Origin: RGIG3528 sp963649295
GTDB lineage: Bacteria; Bacillota; Clostridia; Lachnospirales; Lachnospiraceae
NCBI GenBank assembly: GCA_963649295.1
Contig: CAVJHK010000018.1
Coordinates: 1-34,417, forward strand
Length of the DNA: 34,417 bases
Direction of reading: 5' to 3'
Position numbers and translations under genes: made by a program. Of this stretch, positions 32,512 through 34,417 are shown piece by piece. The notes under the pieces are model-generated. The model was given only the letters and a program-made list of their open reading frames with translations. It did not search any database and was not told the origin of the DNA. The number at the start of each line of letters is the position of its first letter. Position 1 is the first letter of the stretch.

Positions 32512-33768
32512 ATGCAAAGCATAAAAAGGGATATTTATTTGCAAAGACTGAAAGACAGAGAGCAAAACGGTTTGGTAAAAATAGTTACCGGAATTCGTCG
32601 CTGCGGTAAATCCTATCTTCTTAACACTCTTTTTTACGGATATCTTAAAGAAAAAGGCATAAAAGACAATCATATTATAAAAATCTCGCTCGACGATGAC
32701 GAAAACAGCGATCTGCTTTTACCAAAAGCATTAAGCCGCCACATTAAAAATCTGATTGCTGACGACGAATTATATTATGTTCTGCTTGATGAAATACAAC
32801 TTGCCGATAATTTTGTCGGAGCGCTGAACGGGCTTTTAAAACTCCCGAACGTCGATATTTACGTTACCGGCAGTAATTCCAGATTTTTATCAACCGATAT
32901 TGTTACCGAGTTTCGCGGCCGCGGCGACGAAGTCCGCATCTTGCCGCTATCATTTTCAGAGTTTATGTCTGTTTACAACGGTTCATCTATACAGGGGTGG
33001 AAAGAATATTACACTTATGGTGGTCTCCCCCTTGTTCTCGCGCAAAAAAGCGAAGAAGCAAAAATGAACTATCTGAAGGGACAACTCAAAAATGTCTATT
33101 TAAACGATATTATCGATCGCAACCGTATTCGGAATGAAGAACAAATAAATGCAATATTAGAAATTCTCGCATCGAGCATCGGATCTCTTACCAACCCTTT
33201 GAAACTTTCAAACACGTTCCGAAGCGTGGCTAATTTACCGATTGCGGATAAAACTGTTTCAAACTACCTTGCATGTCTGGAAGATGCATTTTTGGTCGAT
33301 AAAGCAAAACGTTACGATGTTAAAGGCAAAAAATATCTTTCCACCCCATCAAAATACTACTTTACCGATTTGGGTCTCAGAAACGCCGCACTGAATTTTC
33401 GTCAGCAGGAAGAAAATCATATTATGGAAAACGTGATTTATCTTGAACTCATTAAACGTGGTTTTGCTGTGGACGTAGGGATTGTAGAAACTTCAAAACG
33501 CAACGCGGAAGGAAAAATCGTCCGCAACTATGCCCAGGTAGATTTTGTCGCCAATTGCGGAAATAATAAGTTCTATATTCAATCGGCTTTTGCAATGGAT
33601 ACCGAAGAAAAACAAGCACAGGAAAAGAATTCTTTGCTGAATATTAAAGATTTTTTTAAAAAAATAATCGTTGTAAAAGACGATATCAAGCGTAAACGCG
33701 ATGAAAACGGCATAGTTACTATGAGCATTTATGACTTTTTACTCGATGAAACAAGTATTGCATATTAA
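32512..33768 (+). CDS. AAA-family ATPase with DUF4143 (second copy)
   Basis: The 418-aa protein has Walker A GIRRCGKS (27-34) and Walker B YYVLLDEIQL (88-97). A DUF4143 C-terminal domain begins near residue 200. The nuclease-like end has YAQVDFVAN and FYIQSAFAM, but the Lys of the PD-(D/E)XK pattern is replaced, so cleavage activity is doubtful. It is only distantly similar to the first DUF4143 protein in this window. AAAGGAGG precedes ATG 32512. It is a lone gene between the mal operon and flagellin, with AT-rich codon use unlike the mal genes, suggesting independent acquisition. Function unknown. Confidence 0.85.
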   Translation: MQSIKRDIYLQRLKDREQNGLVKIVTGIRRCGKSYLLNTLFYGYLKEKGIKDNHIIKISLDDDENSDLLLPKALSRHIKNLIADDELYYVLLDEIQLADNFVGALNGLLKLPNVDIYVTGSNSRFLSTDIVTEFRGRGDEVRILPLSFSEFMSVYNGSSIQGWKEYYTYGGLPLVLAQKSEEAKMNYLKGQLKNVYLNDIIDRNRIRNEEQINAILEILASSIGSLTNPLKLSNTFRSVANLPIADKTVSNYLACLEDAFLVDKAKRYDVKGKKYLSTPSKYYFTDLGLRNAALNFRQQEENHIMENVIYLELIKRGFAVDVGIVETSKRNAEGKIVRNYAQVDFVANCGNNKFYIQSAFAMDTEEKQAQEKNSLLNIKDFFKKIIVVKDDIKRKRDENGIVTMSIYDFLLDETSIAY

Positions 33769-33843
33769 AGGGGAAAAGTATATTTATTGATTTTAATAAT
33801 TCCTAATTGTGACACTGTTTAGATCACTTTTTTTGCGAAAGAC

Positions 33844-33870
33844 TAAAGTGTGAAAAAAATTTGCCGATAA
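33844..33870 (+). promoter_or_regulatory. sigma-28 (SigD/FliA) type flagellin promoter
   Basis: TAAA (33844-33847), a 15-nt spacer and GCCGATAA (33863-33870) match the SigD/FliA consensus exactly. Initiation is expected near 33877, giving a leader of about 135 nt before the flagellin start codon. Confidence 0.9.
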
Positions 33871-34011
33871 AATAAATGAAGAGAAAAGTATTTTTCCGAG
33901 TCCTAGGTCGGGGAAAGAGGTTTCTTGAGAAATTTAAAAACGAAGCTTCGTATGGATGCGAGGCTGATAAGAAGATAAATAATTCTTATACAATCAAGGA
34001 GGAAAAATATT

Positions 34012-34417
34012 ATGGCAATGATAGTTCAACACAACATGACGGCTATGAACACCAACAGACAGCTTGGCGTGGCATCTAAGAAGCTTACTTCTTCTACAGA
34101 AAAGCTTTCTTCGGGTTACAGAATCAACCGTGCGGCAGATGATGCAGCGGGACTTGCGATTTCCGAAAAGATGAGAAGCCAGATCAGAGGACTGAGTCAG
34201 GCATCGTCAAACGCACAGGACGGCATTTCGCTCATACAGACGGCAGAAGGCGCATTACAGGAATCTCACAGCATCCTTCAAAGAATGAGAGAGCTTGTTG
34301 TTCAGGCGGCAAACGGTACCGAGACTGATGACGACAGAGGCAACATCCAGGACGAAGTTTCGCAGCTCCAGTCCGAGCTTGACAGAATTTCAACCGACAC
34401 CGAATTCAACACAATGA
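34012..34417 (+). CDS. hag: flagellin, N-terminal part (runs off the window)
   Basis: The 135 visible residues are the conserved flagellin D0/D1 region: IVQHNMTAMNTNRQLGV, then EKLSSGYRINRAADDAAGLA (about residues 30-49), and a heptad-patterned helix to the window's edge. Flagellin polymerises to form the filament and is exported through the flagellar type III system. A strong AAGGAGG precedes ATG 34012. The leader has a palindrome ACGAAGCTTCGT (33939-33950), and its ribosome binding site sits in an ACAATCAAGGAGG context like known CsrA targets. The gene stands behind an exact sigma-28 promoter. Confidence 0.93.
   Translation, partial: MAMIVQHNMTAMNTNRQLGVASKKLTSSTEKLSSGYRINRAADDAAGLAISEKMRSQIRGLSQASSNAQDGISLIQTAEGALQESHSILQRMRELVVQAANGTETDDDRGNIQDEVSQLQSELDRISTDTEFNTM

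Noticed and set aside
33809..33834. terminator after the second DUF4143 gene
   Set aside because: The stem GTGA/TCAC has only 4 bp with an 11-nt loop; the T-run alone is not enough.
33876..34079. 67-aa frame starting at the flagellin transcript's 5' end
   Set aside because: It overlaps the flagellin start in another frame, has no ribosome binding site, and its sequence is explained by the flagellin leader.

Overview
The window is bacterial chromosome from a flagellated, AT-rich Firmicute, most likely a Lachnospiraceae-type Clostridia (Butyrivibrio/Roseburia-like). Reasons: strong GGAGG-type ribosome binding sites, lipoproteins with Clostridia-style signal peptides, the holB-yaaR-ricT-rsmI housekeeping cluster, a BMP-type nucleoside ABC transporter, extracellular GH53/GH13 lipoproteins, and a flagellin gene behind a sigma-28 type promoter. 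The genus is inference.

Layout. 1-436: five tRNA genes (Val partial, Thr, Tyr, initiator Met, Phe), with trmO starting 11 nt after tRNA-Phe. 1118-6981: a MATE transporter on the minus strand, then trmB, a secreted M14 carboxypeptidase overlapping a D-Ala-D-Ala carboxypeptidase, and a 5'-truncated Fic-family remnant joined to a triplicated copy of the carboxypeptidase gene's 3' end. 7194-8695: an MFS sugar-type transporter with its terminator, then a divergent tRNA-Lys. 9090-14350: a nucleoside-type ABC transporter (BMP lipoprotein, double ATPase, two permeases). A terminator and a separate promoter with a 223-nt structured leader lie between the binding protein and the ATPase.

14545-21102: the conserved DNA replication/tRNA modification cluster gmk-like - yaaR - holB - ricT - trmN6 - rsmI. 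It is interrupted between trmN6 and rsmI by an AAA/DUF4143 ATPase gene lying between two 95-bp direct repeats (91/95 identical). 21103-21774 is a long non-coding region with a candidate small RNA and a six-site array of TTGCGCAA-like palindromes.

21775-32244: a polysaccharide-use region. It holds an unassigned 613-aa protein with an overlapping zinc-ribbon gene, a GH53 endo-galactanase lipoprotein (with galactan-binding-like C-terminus) behind a perfect 16-bp palindrome, a GH13 alpha-amylase-type lipoprotein, and a MalEFG-type ABC importer. The binding protein of the importer carries two C-terminal starch-binding-like modules. No ATPase for it is present, so it probably uses a shared MsmK/MsmX-type ATPase encoded elsewhere. 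32512-33768 is a second, different AAA/DUF4143 ATPase gene with duplicated operator-like motifs around its promoter. The window ends inside a flagellin gene.

The points I consider most worth following are the repeat-flanked ATPase cassette, the TTGCGCAA array with its small RNA candidate, the structured leader of the nucleoside transporter, and the solute-binding protein fused to tandem carbohydrate-binding-like domains. All assignments come from reading motifs by eye; no database search was run.
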